Notes: generated from the sequence alone by a model not told the origin. A stretch of DNA of 64,000 bases from Mycobacterium sp. 852002-40037_SCH5390672 (GCF_001665875.1 NZ_LZTA01000129.1:1-64000), one strand, 5' to 3'. Counted from the first letter of the stretch, positions 25,765 through 34,303 are shown. Numbers and translations: made by a program.

Positions 25765-25872
25765 TGGCGATCGCCAGCGCGGCGGAGCCGGGCGCAGCGG
25801 GTCGCCACCATCACAGTTAGTGGCGATCGCCAGCGCGGCGGAGCCGGGCGCAGCGGGTCGCCACCATCACAG
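25761..25872. repeat. 56-bp perfect tandem duplication of an intergenic palindromic element
   Basis: Two identical 56-base units (25761-25816 and 25817-25872) begin TTAGTGGCGATCGCC and a third partial copy of 9 bases follows. Each unit pairs GTGGCGA with TCGCCAC across a GC-rich loop and contains GGCGATCGCC. The first TTAG supplies the stop of the protease gene and the third TTA the stop of sthA, so the units sit exactly between convergent genes and probably act as a two-way terminator. Confidence 0.9.
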
Positions 25873-27288
25873 TTAGTGGCGGAACGCGTTGAGCGCCCGG
25901 ACTTTGTTCATCACGTCAAGCGCCGCCACCTTGTAGGCCTCGGAGAACGTGGGGTAGTTGAACACCGCGTCCACCAGGTACTCCACCGTGCCGCCGCAGC
26001 CCATCACGGCCTGCCCGATGTGCACCATCTCGGTGGCGCTGGTCCCGAAGATGTGCACGCCGAGCACCTTGAGGTCCTCGGTGGACACCAGGAGCTTGAG
26101 CATTCCGTAGGAGTCGCCGGCGATCTGGCCGCGGGCCAGCTCCCGGTACCTGGCCACCCCGACCTCGTAGGGAACCGAGCTCTTCGTCAGCTCCACCTCG
26201 GTGGCACCGACGTAGGAGACCTCGGGGATGGAGTAGATGCCGATCGGTTGCAGCTCGGTGATGCCGCCGCACGCTTCCCCGAACGCGTGGTAGGCGGCCA
26301 GCCGGCCCTGCTCCATCGAGGTCGCGGCCAAGGCGGGGAAGCCGATCACGTCGCCGACGGCATAGATGTGCGGCACCTTGGTCGCGAAATTGTGGTCGAC
26401 AAAGATCCGCCCGCGGTTGTCGGCCTCCAGCTCGGCGTTGTGCAGATCGAGGTGATCGGTCTGGCCCTGTCGCCCGGCCGAATACATCACCGTCTCGGCG
26501 GGAATCTGCTTGCCGCTGGCCAGGGTGGTGACGGTGCCCGCCGACCCGACGTCGACCGCGGTCACCTCCTCACCGAACCGGAACGTCACCGCCAAGTCGC
26601 GCAGGTGGAACTTCAGCGCCTCGACGACTTCGGGGTCGCAGAAGTCGAGCATGTCATCGCGCTTCTCCACGACGGTGACCTTGGTGCCCAGTGCGGCGAA
26701 CATCGAGGCGTATTCGATGCCGATGACACCGGCGCCGACCACCACCATCGAGGCGGGCAGCGACTTGAGGTCGAGAATCCCGTCGGAGTCGAGCACCCGG
26801 TGTTCGTCGAACTCGACGCCGGAGGGCCGAGCCGGCCTGGTGCCGGAGGCGATGACGACGTATTTGCCACTGATGGTTATCTTTTCGCGCCGCGACGGGT
26901 CTTCGACCTCGATGGTGTGCGGGTCGACGAAACGGCCGTGGCCGATCAGCAGGTCGATGCGGTTGCGCATCAGCTGATTGCGCACCACGTCGACTTCCTT
27001 GCCGATCACGTGCTGGGTGCGGGCCAGCAGATCGGCCGGGGTGATCTTCTCCTTCACCCGGTAGCTCGCGCCGTAGAGTTCGCGCTGGCTCATACCGGTG
27101 AGGTAGAGGACCGCCTCGCGCAACGTCTTTGACGGGATGGTGCCGGTCTGGACGCACACACCGCCCAGCATTTGGCCGCGTTCGACGACGGCGACCGACT
27201 TACCAAGCTTGGCCGAGGCGATGGCGGCCTTCTGCCCGCCGGGCCCAGACCCGATGACCACCATGTCGTACTCTTGCGGCGAACTCAT
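25873..27288 (-). CDS. sthA: Soluble pyridine nucleotide transhydrogenase SthA
   Basis: The 471-aa flavoprotein has the FAD dinucleotide loop GSGPGGQKAA, the NAD(P) loop GAGVIGIEYASMF, the FAD-binding GDVIGFP and a C-terminal dimer domain. In place of the disulfide of lipoamide dehydrogenase it has Cys45-x4-Thr50 (GGVCVQTGTIPSK), which is how SthA differs from the disulfide reductases. It exchanges electrons between NADPH and NADH. The TAA stop is within the end of the tandem repeat. Confidence 0.93.
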   Translation of the reverse strand: MSSPQEYDMVVIGSGPGGQKAAIASAKLGKSVAVVERGQMLGGVCVQTGTIPSKTLREAVLYLTGMSQRELYGASYRVKEKITPADLLARTQHVIGKEVDVVRNQLMRNRIDLLIGHGRFVDPHTIEVEDPSRREKITISGKYVVIASGTRPARPSGVEFDEHRVLDSDGILDLKSLPASMVVVGAGVIGIEYASMFAALGTKVTVVEKRDDMLDFCDPEVVEALKFHLRDLAVTFRFGEEVTAVDVGSAGTVTTLASGKQIPAETVMYSAGRQGQTDHLDLHNAELEADNRGRIFVDHNFATKVPHIYAVGDVIGFPALAATSMEQGRLAAYHAFGEACGGITELQPIGIYSIPEVSYVGATEVELTKSSVPYEVGVARYRELARGQIAGDSYGMLKLLVSTEDLKVLGVHIFGTSATEMVHIGQAVMGCGGTVEYLVDAVFNYPTFSEAYKVAALDVMNKVRALNAFRH

Positions 27289-27400
27289 GGCCTAAACAGT
27301 AGGGCAGCACAACGCACAGTGCTGGGTTCATCCACAGGTCCGCTGCCACGATCGCGCACGTGCGCACCGGTTGACGGTGGCGGCCGTCAGCGTTGTGTTC

Positions 27401-28459
27401 ATGACGACGCATCGAGAAGACTTTGAACTTTCGCGCCCCGGCGCACTCATCGCCGCGCTGCCGGCCGTTCTCGGCTTCGTTCCCGAAAATTCATTGATAT
27501 TGGTGTCTTTGGGTGACGGGGAACTCGGGTCGGTGATGCGTGTCGACCTCTCCGACGAGCTTGTCGATCGGGTGGGGCACCTGGCGGAGGTCGCCGCCGC
27601 GGCGGCGCCGGAGGCGGTGATCGCGGTGATCGTCGACGCGGACGGGGCCTACTGTCCAAGCTGTAATGAGGAATACCGGCAGCTGTCGGTGGCGCTCGCA
27701 GAAGCTTTGTCGCAGCACAACATTGAGCTATGGGCCACTCACGTGGTGGACCAGGTGGCCCTCGGTGGGCGCTGGCATTGCGCCGAGGGCTGCGGGTCGA
27801 GCGGCGTCGTCGCAGACCCCGCGGCCTCCCCACTGGCCGCCGCGGCGGTGCTGGAAGGCAGGCGGCTCTATCCACGGCGCGCCGACCTGCAGGCGGTCAT
27901 CGCGCCCGACGACGCGGCGCGCAGCGCCGCGCTGGCCGGCGCGGTCAGGCAGCAGGCCGCCCGGCGCAGGGCGGCGCATCGTGCGCATCCGATTCGCTGC
28001 ACCCGCGGCGACGTGGAGACGGCGATGGACGCCGCCGCCCGGGTCGCGGCCGGGGAATCGTTGTCCGACGCGGAGGTGGCGACGCTGGGTTGTGCGCTGA
28101 GCGACGCGCAGGTGCGCGACATCCTGTATGCCCTTGCGGTCGGGGAGAGCGCCGGCGAGGTCGAGACGCTGTGGGCGCAGCTGGCGCGCACGTTGCCCCC
28201 GCCGTGGCGGATCGAGGCGCTGGTCCTGCTCGCGTTCAGCGCGTACGCCCGCGGCGACGGACCGCTCGCCGGGGTGTCGCTGCAGGAGGCGCTGCGTTGT
28301 GAACCCGACCATCGCATGGCGGGCATGCTGGACACCGCTTTGCAGTCGGGTCTGCGGCCCGAGGACATCCGGGACCTGGCGCTGACCGGCTATCGGCTGG
28401 CCAAGCGGTTCGGCGTGCAACTACCGCCGCGACGACCGTTCGGCCGCAGGGCGGGATAG
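27401..28459 (+). CDS. DUF4192 protein (Rv2712c-like)
   Basis: A 352-aa soluble protein with the DUF4192 signature: LSRPGALIAALPAVLGFVPENSLIL near the N-terminus, EAVIAVIVDADG, and a C-terminal tetratricopeptide-like helical region (IEALVLLAFSAYARGDGPLAG). Cys pairs CPSC and CAEGC are present in the middle. ATG 27401 gives the family length. Divergent from sthA. No function is established. Confidence 0.87.
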   Translation: MTTHREDFELSRPGALIAALPAVLGFVPENSLILVSLGDGELGSVMRVDLSDELVDRVGHLAEVAAAAAPEAVIAVIVDADGAYCPSCNEEYRQLSVALAEALSQHNIELWATHVVDQVALGGRWHCAEGCGSSGVVADPAASPLAAAAVLEGRRLYPRRADLQAVIAPDDAARSAALAGAVRQQAARRRAAHRAHPIRCTRGDVETAMDAAARVAAGESLSDAEVATLGCALSDAQVRDILYALAVGESAGEVETLWAQLARTLPPPWRIEALVLLAFSAYARGDGPLAGVSLQEALRCEPDHRMAGMLDTALQSGLRPEDIRDLALTGYRLAKRFGVQLPPRRPFGRRAG

Positions 28460-28479
28460 GTGGGCAAGAAAGCCCCGGA

Positions 28480-29169
28480 TCAGACCTTTTCGACCTTGAC
28501 CGCGTGCGCCATCTCGTGCGGCAGGGTGACGTTCTCGTGGCCCGGAATGACGATGGTCACCCCGGCGGAGCCGGTCTCGACGGTGACGCGCGCGTTGGGC
28601 ACGACGCCGGCGTCCTTCAGGCGCGAGATCAGGTCGATGTCGCCCTGGACGTGTTCGGTCAACTGGCGCACCACCACGGCCACCGGCGCGCCGGCGGGCA
28701 ACTCCGTCAGCCGGACCAGGGGGCCGTCCTCGGACCAGGACTCGGGGCCCACACCCAGGTCCAGAAGCCCGGGGATCGGGTTGCCGAAGGGCGAGGTGGT
28801 CGGGTTGTTGAGCACCTTCATCAACCGCCGCTCGACGTCCTCGCTCATCACGTGCTCCCAGCGGCACGCCTCGGCGTGGACCTCTTCCCAGGGCAACCCG
28901 ATGACGTCGACCAGCAATCGTTCCGCGAGGCGATGCTTGCGCATCACCGAAACGGCCAGCGCCCGGCCCTTGTCGGTGAGCTCGAGGTGGCGGTCGCCGG
29001 CCACGTGGAGTAAACCGTCCCGCTCCATGCGCGACACGGTTTGGCTGACAGTCGGCCCGCTCTGATCGAGGCGCTCGGCGATTCGGGCACGCAGCGGCGT
29101 CACGCCCTCTTCTTCGAGGTCGTAGATGGTCCGCAGGTACATCTCGGTGGTGTCAACCAGGTCGTTCAT
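28480..29169 (-). CDS. ideR: Iron-dependent regulator IdeR
   Basis: A 229-aa DtxR-family repressor: N-terminal winged helix (ARIAERLDQSGPTVSQTVSRME), dimer and metal-binding domain with HRLAERLLVDVIGLPWEEVHAEACRWEHVMS (Met, Cys, Glu and His ligands) and C-terminal SH3-like domain. With Fe(II) it represses siderophore uptake and synthesis and activates iron storage genes. It is followed by the sigB gene about 130 bases upstream, separated by a strong hairpin. Confidence 0.97.
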   Translation of the reverse strand: MNDLVDTTEMYLRTIYDLEEEGVTPLRARIAERLDQSGPTVSQTVSRMERDGLLHVAGDRHLELTDKGRALAVSVMRKHRLAERLLVDVIGLPWEEVHAEACRWEHVMSEDVERRLMKVLNNPTTSPFGNPIPGLLDLGVGPESWSEDGPLVRLTELPAGAPVAVVVRQLTEHVQGDIDLISRLKDAGVVPNARVTVETGSAGVTIVIPGHENVTLPHEMAHAVKVEKV

Positions 29170-29241
29170 TCAGCACCCTCCGTCGACGCTGAGTCTACTT
29201 GCCCAGCTGCGCGAATGGTTGTAACGCCTCCCAGGCAAGCA

Positions 29242-29271
29242 GTATGCCCGCCGCTGACGCGGCGGGCATAC
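29242..29271 (-). terminator. Strong hairpin between sigB and ideR
   Basis: A perfect 13-bp stem GTATGCCCGCCGC/GCGGCGGGCATAC with a TGAC loop lies 28 bases after the sigB stop and 70 bases before the ideR start. It has no U-run, as is common in mycobacteria. It would reduce read-through from sigB into ideR or act as an mRNA 3'-end stabiliser. Confidence 0.75.
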
Positions 29272-29298
29272 CGTCTGCTACCTAGCTTGAGTGAGGTG

Positions 29299-30258
29299 TT
29301 AGCTCGCGTACGACCGTAGCCTGTCGGCGCGTTCCCCGTTGCGGAGTTTGGACATTACGTCCCGCTCGATTTGGCGGACCCGCTCGCGGGACAGGCCGAA
29401 CAGCTTGCCGATCTGGTCCAGGGTGCGCGGCTGGCCGTCGTCCAGGCCGAACCGCAACCGGATCACCTGGTGCTCACGTTCGTCCAGGGTGGCCAGCACG
29501 CTGCGGATGTCGGTGTGCAGCAGTTCGGAGATCACCGCGTTCTCGGCCGACATCGCTTCGGCGTCCTCGATGAAGTCGCCCAGGGGTGCCTCTTCCTCGG
29601 AGCCGACGGGCATGTCCAGGCTTACCGGGTCGCGGCTGTGCTCCAGCAGGTCGTTGATCTTTTCGACCGGGATGCCGGACTCGGCGGCCAGTTCCTCGTC
29701 GGTGGCCTCGCGTCCCAGGTTCTGGTGCATCTCGCGCTTGATCCGCGCCAGCTTGTTGACCTGCTCCACGAGATGAACCGGCAGCCGGATGGTGCGGCTC
29801 TGGTCGGCCATGCCGCGGGTGATGGCCTGACGGATCCACCACGTGGCGTAGGTCGAGAACTTGAATCCCTTTGTGTAGTCGAACTTTTCCATCGCGCGGA
29901 TCAGTCCGAGGTTGCCCTCCTGGATCAGGTCCAGCAACGGCATGCCGCGACCCGTGTACCGCTTGGCCAGCGACACCACCAGACGCAGGTTCGCCTCCAG
30001 CAGGTGGCGACGCGCCGCCTGACCATCGCGCACCACGGCCTCTAGATCGCGTTTACGGTTCTCCCCGAGGCGCTTACGCGTTCCAAGCAGGTGTTCGGCA
30101 TACAGCCCGGCCTCGATGCGCTTCGCCAGTTCGACTTCGCCGGCCGCATTGAGCAGGGCCGTCTTACCGATCCCGTTCAGATATACGCGCACCAGATCCG
30201 CTGCGGGGCTTTGAGCATCCAGATCGCCGTCAAATCTGCTCGTGCTGGCGTTCGCCAT
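29299..30258 (-). CDS. sigB: RNA polymerase sigma factor SigB
   Basis: A 319-aa principal-like sigma factor without the long acidic N-terminus of SigA. Region 2 (LEANLRLVVSLAKRYTGRGM...YATWWIRQAITRG) and region 4 (EREHQVIRLRFGLDDGQPRTLDQIGKLFGLSRERVRQIE) are complete. SigB governs stress and stationary-phase genes. GGGAGG is its ribosome site. A sigma-E/H type promoter lies upstream. Confidence 0.96.
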   Translation of the reverse strand: MANASTSRFDGDLDAQSPAADLVRVYLNGIGKTALLNAAGEVELAKRIEAGLYAEHLLGTRKRLGENRKRDLEAVVRDGQAARRHLLEANLRLVVSLAKRYTGRGMPLLDLIQEGNLGLIRAMEKFDYTKGFKFSTYATWWIRQAITRGMADQSRTIRLPVHLVEQVNKLARIKREMHQNLGREATDEELAAESGIPVEKINDLLEHSRDPVSLDMPVGSEEEAPLGDFIEDAEAMSAENAVISELLHTDIRSVLATLDEREHQVIRLRFGLDDGQPRTLDQIGKLFGLSRERVRQIERDVMSKLRNGERADRLRSYAS

Positions 30259-30294
30259 AGCGACCTCCCGTTCGGCTTTGTTCTGTCATGGAGT

Positions 30295-30323
30295 TCAACG
30301 ACAGATCAGCTCTGAGAGTTCCC
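30295..30323 (-). promoter_or_regulatory. Sigma-E/H-type promoter of sigB
   Basis: On the minus strand, GGGAAC is followed after 18 bases by GTTGA, matching the (G)GGAAC-N17/18-GTT form used by ECF sigma factors E, H and L. It lies about 40 bases upstream of the sigB start. sigB of M. tuberculosis is known to be transcribed by these ECF factors. Confidence 0.8.
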
Positions 30324-30425
30324 GGCGATTCCTCATCTCACACGTGTTGACGTGCACAAATGTGCCGCAGACCTGAGAATGTCCTGAGAAGCGGGCGGTG
30401 GCGGCACCCGCGGCGGAAACGACCG

Positions 30426-30854
30426 CTAGCCGTGATCGATTCCGTCCCGCGCGCCCGAAGGCCACTCCGGCTGCGGGTGTCGCGGAGGCTCGAGCGCCGG
30501 GTGTTCGGCCCGGGGGAACAGGGGAGTGTGCTGGCGGGCACTGTCGAATCGGCGCGGCTCGTCGGCACTGCGCGGCGGCCGATCGTTGGCGATCAGCACG
30601 GCCATCCAGGGCAGCGGGATTGAGGCCGCCAAGATCGCCAGGGAGATCAGTCCGTTGTGCCACGCGCCGTAGGCGACCGCGGCCAGGATGAGCGCCGGAA
30701 TCCGGAATGCCATCAAGGTGAGGTACTTACGGACCCGCGCACGATGTTGCTCCTCGTAGGAGGTCGCGGCGGCGGTGATAAGCACTGGGCGGCCTTTGTT
30801 GCCGTCAAAGTCATCGAATTTGCCGTCGAACCCCGGGTCGGAGCCGTGCTTCAT
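30426..30854 (-). CDS. DUF3099 membrane protein (Rv2709-like)
   Basis: A 142-aa protein with an Asp-rich N-terminus (PGFDGKFDDFDGNKG), the DUF3099 core (VLITAAATSYEEQHRARVRKY) and two transmembrane helices (about residues 46-64 and 69-88). The C-terminal region is rich in Pro/Arg. GTGGAGAA precedes the ATG, supporting the 30854 start. Function unknown. Confidence 0.8.
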   Translation of the reverse strand: MKHGSDPGFDGKFDDFDGNKGRPVLITAAATSYEEQHRARVRKYLTLMAFRIPALILAAVAYGAWHNGLISLAILAASIPLPWMAVLIANDRPPRSADEPRRFDSARQHTPLFPRAEHPALEPPRHPQPEWPSGARDGIDHG

Positions 30855-30921
30855 TTCTCCACTGTCCCACAACCGGCCGATTCCGGCTCGGACCGGTTTC
30901 AGCGCCCGCGGGCAGTGCACA

Positions 30922-31170
30922 ATGTCAGGTATGCAGACCCAAACGATCGAACGCACCGAGACCGACGAACGCGTCGACGACGGGACCGGCAGCGACACCC
31001 CGAAGTACTTCCATTACGTCAAGAAGGACAAGATCGCCGAGAGCGCGGTGATGGGCAACCACGTCGTCGCGTTGTGCGGCGAGGTATTTCCGGTCACCAA
31101 GGCGGCCAAGCCGGGCTCACCGGTCTGCCCGGACTGCAAGCAGATCTACGACCGGATGAAGAAGGGCTGA
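30922..31170 (+). CDS. DUF3039 protein (Rv2708c-like)
   Basis: An 82-aa soluble protein conserved in mycobacteria. It has the core PKYFHYVKKDKIAESAVMGN and zinc-ligand type residues CGEVF...CPDCK. ATG 30922 gives the family length; 30931 is an alternative start. Divergent from the DUF3099 gene. No function established. Confidence 0.82.
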   Translation: MSGMQTQTIERTETDERVDDGTGSDTPKYFHYVKKDKIAESAVMGNHVVALCGEVFPVTKAAKPGSPVCPDCKQIYDRMKKG

Positions 31171-32172
31171 TCAGCCGGGCGGCTCCGCCGGCGCGACGTC
31201 GCGTTGTTGCGTCGCGGGATTCGCGATCGGGCTGGCGAGAGTCTCCACCGTCCGCTTCAAGGCGGGCGAACGCGTGAACAGCCATTTGCGCAGCCGGTGG
31301 GCGTGGGTCCGGGGTGCGGGGAATTCCTCCTGGACGGCGGCGTTGAGTTCGGCGCCGAGCATGATCGCGAAACCGCCGAAGAACGCGAACAACAGGAACG
31401 CGATGGGCGTGGAGAGCGCGCCGTAGGTGTAGCCGGTGCTTGTGATCCACCTCAGATAGAACCGCAGGCCGAGCGTCGCGGTGACGAACACCGTGGTCGC
31501 CAGCATTGCGCCCAGGATCAGCCGGTGCGACGGCAACGGTTCGGGCAGTGCGACCCGGTACAGGATCATCACCCCGATCGTCAGACCGACAATCAGCGCC
31601 GGGTAGTAGCCGTAGCCCAGGACGTTGGACAGGCCCAGCGGGATGTGTTCGACCACCTTGCGCGGGCCCACCGCCACCAGCGGCGCCGTCGCCACCACGA
31701 AGACCAGCATCACCACGTAGAGGAACAGCGCGAACAGGCGCTGGCGCACCGGGTGGCGCAGCGGAGTTTGGTCATGCGCCTCGACCACGGAGTCGACGAA
31801 CGCCGAGATGGCCGACGACCCCGCCCACAACGAGATGATGAACCCCAGCGACACCACCTCGCCGCGGGCGTTGTTGGCGATGTCGCGGACGGTCGGCTCG
31901 ATGATCTCGTTGACCACGCTGGGGGAGAACACGCTGTGTGCCGTCGAGATCAGCTGCCGCAGGATGCTCGGCAGCATGTCCGGGCCGAACAGCGGCGCCA
32001 CGTAGGCCAGCGTGCCCAGTATCCCCAGCAGCAACGGCGGCAGTGATAACGCCGACCAAAAACCAGCCTGAGCCGACTCCGAGAAAATCGAGTCGTCCCA
32101 ACTCTTGGAAAGAGTCCTCAGGGTGATTCGCCAAATGTGGTGGCGCGACGGTTTTGCGACCTGCTCGCTCAT
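31171..32172 (-). CDS. YihY/BrkB-family membrane protein (Rv2707-like)
   Basis: A 333-aa protein with six or so transmembrane helices typical of the YihY (old name ribonuclease BN-like) family: AGFWSALSLPPLLLGILGTL, VSLGFIISLWAGSSAISAFVD, LFALFLYVVMLVFVVATAP and FLLFAFFGGFAIMLGAELNA. YihY proteins are of unknown function and are not RNases. Its stop abuts that of the DUF3039 gene (31170/31171). Confidence 0.87.
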   Translation of the reverse strand: MSEQVAKPSRHHIWRITLRTLSKSWDDSIFSESAQAGFWSALSLPPLLLGILGTLAYVAPLFGPDMLPSILRQLISTAHSVFSPSVVNEIIEPTVRDIANNARGEVVSLGFIISLWAGSSAISAFVDSVVEAHDQTPLRHPVRQRLFALFLYVVMLVFVVATAPLVAVGPRKVVEHIPLGLSNVLGYGYYPALIVGLTIGVMILYRVALPEPLPSHRLILGAMLATTVFVTATLGLRFYLRWITSTGYTYGALSTPIAFLLFAFFGGFAIMLGAELNAAVQEEFPAPRTHAHRLRKWLFTRSPALKRTVETLASPIANPATQQRDVAPAEPPG

Positions 32173-32239
32173 ACCCGTCCAGCATTACCGAAGATCGCTC
32201 GCACCGCCCACATTGGCGATGGGCGAGTTCGTCCGCGGG

Positions 32240-32425
32240 CTAGCTTTCGCTGGTCTCCAGCACGGCGGCCAGCTCGGTGAGCTTCGCCTCGTGCTCGTTG
32301 GCGTGATGCTGGCAGAAGAGAAGCTCTAGTCCGGAAGGCAGCGTGGCTCGTACACGGGCCGCCGCACCGCAGCGATCGCAGCGGTCGGCCCGGGTCAGTT
32401 CTGGACTCGTCAGAGTTGCGTTCAT
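32240..32425 (-). CDS. Small cysteine-rich protein (DUF7455-like)
   Basis: A 61-aa protein with a likely zinc site: CDRCGAAARVR and LFCQHHANEH offer three Cys and three His. Family members in actinobacteria are short and often unannotated. It lies in the gap between the YihY-like gene and the DUF952 gene. Ribosome site GGAGAAGCC precedes ATG. Role unknown; a possible nucleic-acid or protein-binding zinc ribbon. Confidence 0.7.
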   Translation of the reverse strand: MNATLTSPELTRADRCDRCGAAARVRATLPSGLELLFCQHHANEHEAKLTELAAVLETSES

Positions 32426-32482
32426 GGCTTCTCCGTTCTCGTGTATTCACTTTCTCAGACGTATGACGTTTTCGCCTTGTTC

Positions 32483-32498
32483 CCCGATCGTTATCGGG
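32483..32498. promoter_or_regulatory. Short hairpin in the DUF7455/DUF952 intergenic region
   Basis: CCCGAT and ATCGGG form a 6-bp stem with loop CGTT. It could be a small terminator or an operator half-site. Nothing else in the 132-base gap is recognisable. Confidence 0.35.
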
Positions 32499-32557
32499 TG
32501 TGTCGTTTCTCACGGCCTGGTCAACTTTGGTTTAAGCGGTCTTTAGGGTGTCGGATT

Positions 32558-32938
32558 GTGACCCTCGCTCCTGACCTCCTGGTGCACCTGTGCGGAACCC
32601 AGCAGTGGGCGCAGGCCCGCCGGCGGGGCGGCATCCACCCGGACGCCGCCGGCGGTGGCGACTTCATCCATCTGTCGACACCCGAGCAGGTGCACCTGCC
32701 GGCCAACCGGCTCTACCGGGGTCGCCGCGACCTGGTGCTGCTCCACATCGACCCGGCCCGGCTTGCCGCCCCGGTGCGATGGGAGCCGGGGGTACCCACC
32801 GATCCGGAGTCGATGTTGTTCCCGCATCTGTACGGTGTGCTGCCGGTGGCCGCTGTGGTCGGGGTCACCGCCTACCCGCCGGCCGACGACGGCTCCTTCC
32901 CGCCGATCGCCGGTGACGGTGCCGGGGAGTCGACGTAG
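32558..32938 (+). CDS. DUF952 protein (Rv2705c-like)
   Basis: A 126-aa protein with the DUF952 signature GDFIHLSTPEQVHLPANRLYRG and RDLVLLHIDPARL. Starts from GTG 32558 (VTLAPDLLVHLC). Its 3' end overlaps the convergent RidA gene by 67 bases. Function unknown, although DUF952 folds resemble ADP-ribosyl-transferase-like barrels. Confidence 0.8.
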   Translation: MTLAPDLLVHLCGTQQWAQARRRGGIHPDAAGGGDFIHLSTPEQVHLPANRLYRGRRDLVLLHIDPARLAAPVRWEPGVPTDPESMLFPHLYGVLPVAAVVGVTAYPPADDGSFPPIAGDGAGEST

Positions 32939-33300
32939 GCGTCGGCTTCGATCTCCACCAGCAACTCGGGGGCGATCAGCGCCGAGACTTCGACCATGGT
33001 GGCCGCGGGACGTATCGCACCGAAGACCTGCTCGTGCACCGCTGCAACCTCGCGCCAGCGCGAGATGTCGGTGACGTAGATGCGGGTGCGCACCACGTCG
33101 GTGAGCGCGGCGCCCGCTTGGTGCAACGCAATCTCGATGCGGCGCAGGGCATCTCGTGTCTGCGCGGCGATATCGCCGGCGGGCCCGGAGCCGGTTGTTC
33201 CGGCCACCGCCACATGCGGACCGACCCGCACCGCGCGCGAGTAACCGACCGCCGACTCGAAGGCGGATTCGCCAGAGACCACTTTGCGGTTGGTTGACAT
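32872..33300 (-). CDS. RidA/YjgF-family protein (Rv2704-like)
   Basis: The 142-aa protein has the RidA motifs VAGTTGSGPAGDIAAQTRDALRRIE, VRTRIYVTDISRW and PAATMVEVSALI. Classical RidA has an Arg in VRTRIY that binds the imine carboxylate; it is present here. RidA hydrolyses 2-aminoacrylate-type imines. The C-terminus continues past the convergent DUF952 stop into an overlap. Confidence 0.9.
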   Translation of the reverse strand: MSTNRKVVSGESAFESAVGYSRAVRVGPHVAVAGTTGSGPAGDIAAQTRDALRRIEIALHQAGAALTDVVRTRIYVTDISRWREVAAVHEQVFGAIRPAATMVEVSALIAPELLVEIEADAYVDSPAPSPAIGGKEPSSAGG

Positions 33301-33370
33301 GCGGCCACGATAGTCGCCGCGGCGGACCTGGTGCTGAGATCATCGCGAAAAAGCTTGTAAGGCAAGCGAT

Positions 33371-34234
33371 TCAATTGCGACGGATGCGGAAAACGAGTAT
33401 TGCGACGAGGCAGAGTCCGAGCACCAACTCGCACCAGAAGAAGGACAGGTAATCGGTGAGCGCACCGACGGCCGGTGCGTTGGGCATCGAGTTGCGGACT
33501 GCCGAAAACGAGAACAGAAGAACACCGAGGAATGAGATCAATGTGCCGTCGATCGGCCTATCGCTGCGAATCTGGTTCGCTGTGAGCAGCACCGACAGGA
33601 TCGTCAACGCCCACATAAGCAATACGATGAATACCGCGAAGATCCATGTGGAAGGCGCGCGTCCCACGCTGATCGATAGGTCATTGCCTTCGTTCAGTTC
33701 CCGAGGCGGGTTGCCAATGCTGATGCTGTAGCCGTGCACCGACCCGCCGGCGATCAGCACCGTGGGGACGGGGGAACCGTCTGCGGCCAGGATGCGCACA
33801 CTAAAAAGCGCGGTATATCTATCGAATGGGTACTGGCTGACGTCGTCGCCGGACGCGAGCGCGACGGGCAGCGTTTGCGATGTCATCAGCCCGCCCGCAG
33901 TGAACGATTGGTCAACCAAACCCGCGCCGCCGACTGCGACGACTCGCGCGTTCTTGGCCAGGAAGACCCCGTCCTGTGCGAAGCGTCCCCTCGGCTCGAA
34001 TTCGAGCCCGACCACCAACTGGTCATCGGCTGGAGTGATTTTTTGGATGTCGGCATGGATGCGGATGCCGTCGCTTAGGTTTCTATCGCCATTTACACCC
34101 GACGCGTGGCCAGCCTGCTCGAACGACACGGCGGTGATGGTCAAGACGGCCAGGAACACGGTTGCTGCCAGCAGTAGCAGCGGACGTCGGCGATGCGGTA
34201 CCGAAATCGGTTTGACGTCTGTGTCGACAGCCAT
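33371..34234 (-). CDS. DUF4436 membrane protein (probable accessory gene)
   Basis: A 287-aa protein with an N-terminal transmembrane helix (LLLLAATVFLAVLTITAVSF), an external domain of about 150 residues with GVFLAKNARVVAVGGAGLV and three C-terminal helices (about residues 197-221, 231-247 and 262-284). This is the DUF4436 layout, which is common in mycobacteria. I do not recall a gene between Rv2704 and Rv2703, so this looks like an insertion. The DNA looks less GC-rich than neighbours, especially at its 3' end. ATG 34234 is used; GTG 34240 is an alternative. No function known. Confidence 0.78.
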   Translation of the reverse strand: MAVDTDVKPISVPHRRRPLLLLAATVFLAVLTITAVSFEQAGHASGVNGDRNLSDGIRIHADIQKITPADDQLVVGLEFEPRGRFAQDGVFLAKNARVVAVGGAGLVDQSFTAGGLMTSQTLPVALASGDDVSQYPFDRYTALFSVRILAADGSPVPTVLIAGGSVHGYSISIGNPPRELNEGNDLSISVGRAPSTWIFAVFIVLLMWALTILSVLLTANQIRSDRPIDGTLISFLGVLLFSFSAVRNSMPNAPAVGALTDYLSFFWCELVLGLCLVAILVFRIRRN

Positions 34235-34303
34235 GGCCACACCGTAAACGAGTGAACCCGAGCGGGAGTGCCGACGATTGAACGACGGCTGAACAGCTCG
34301 GAA

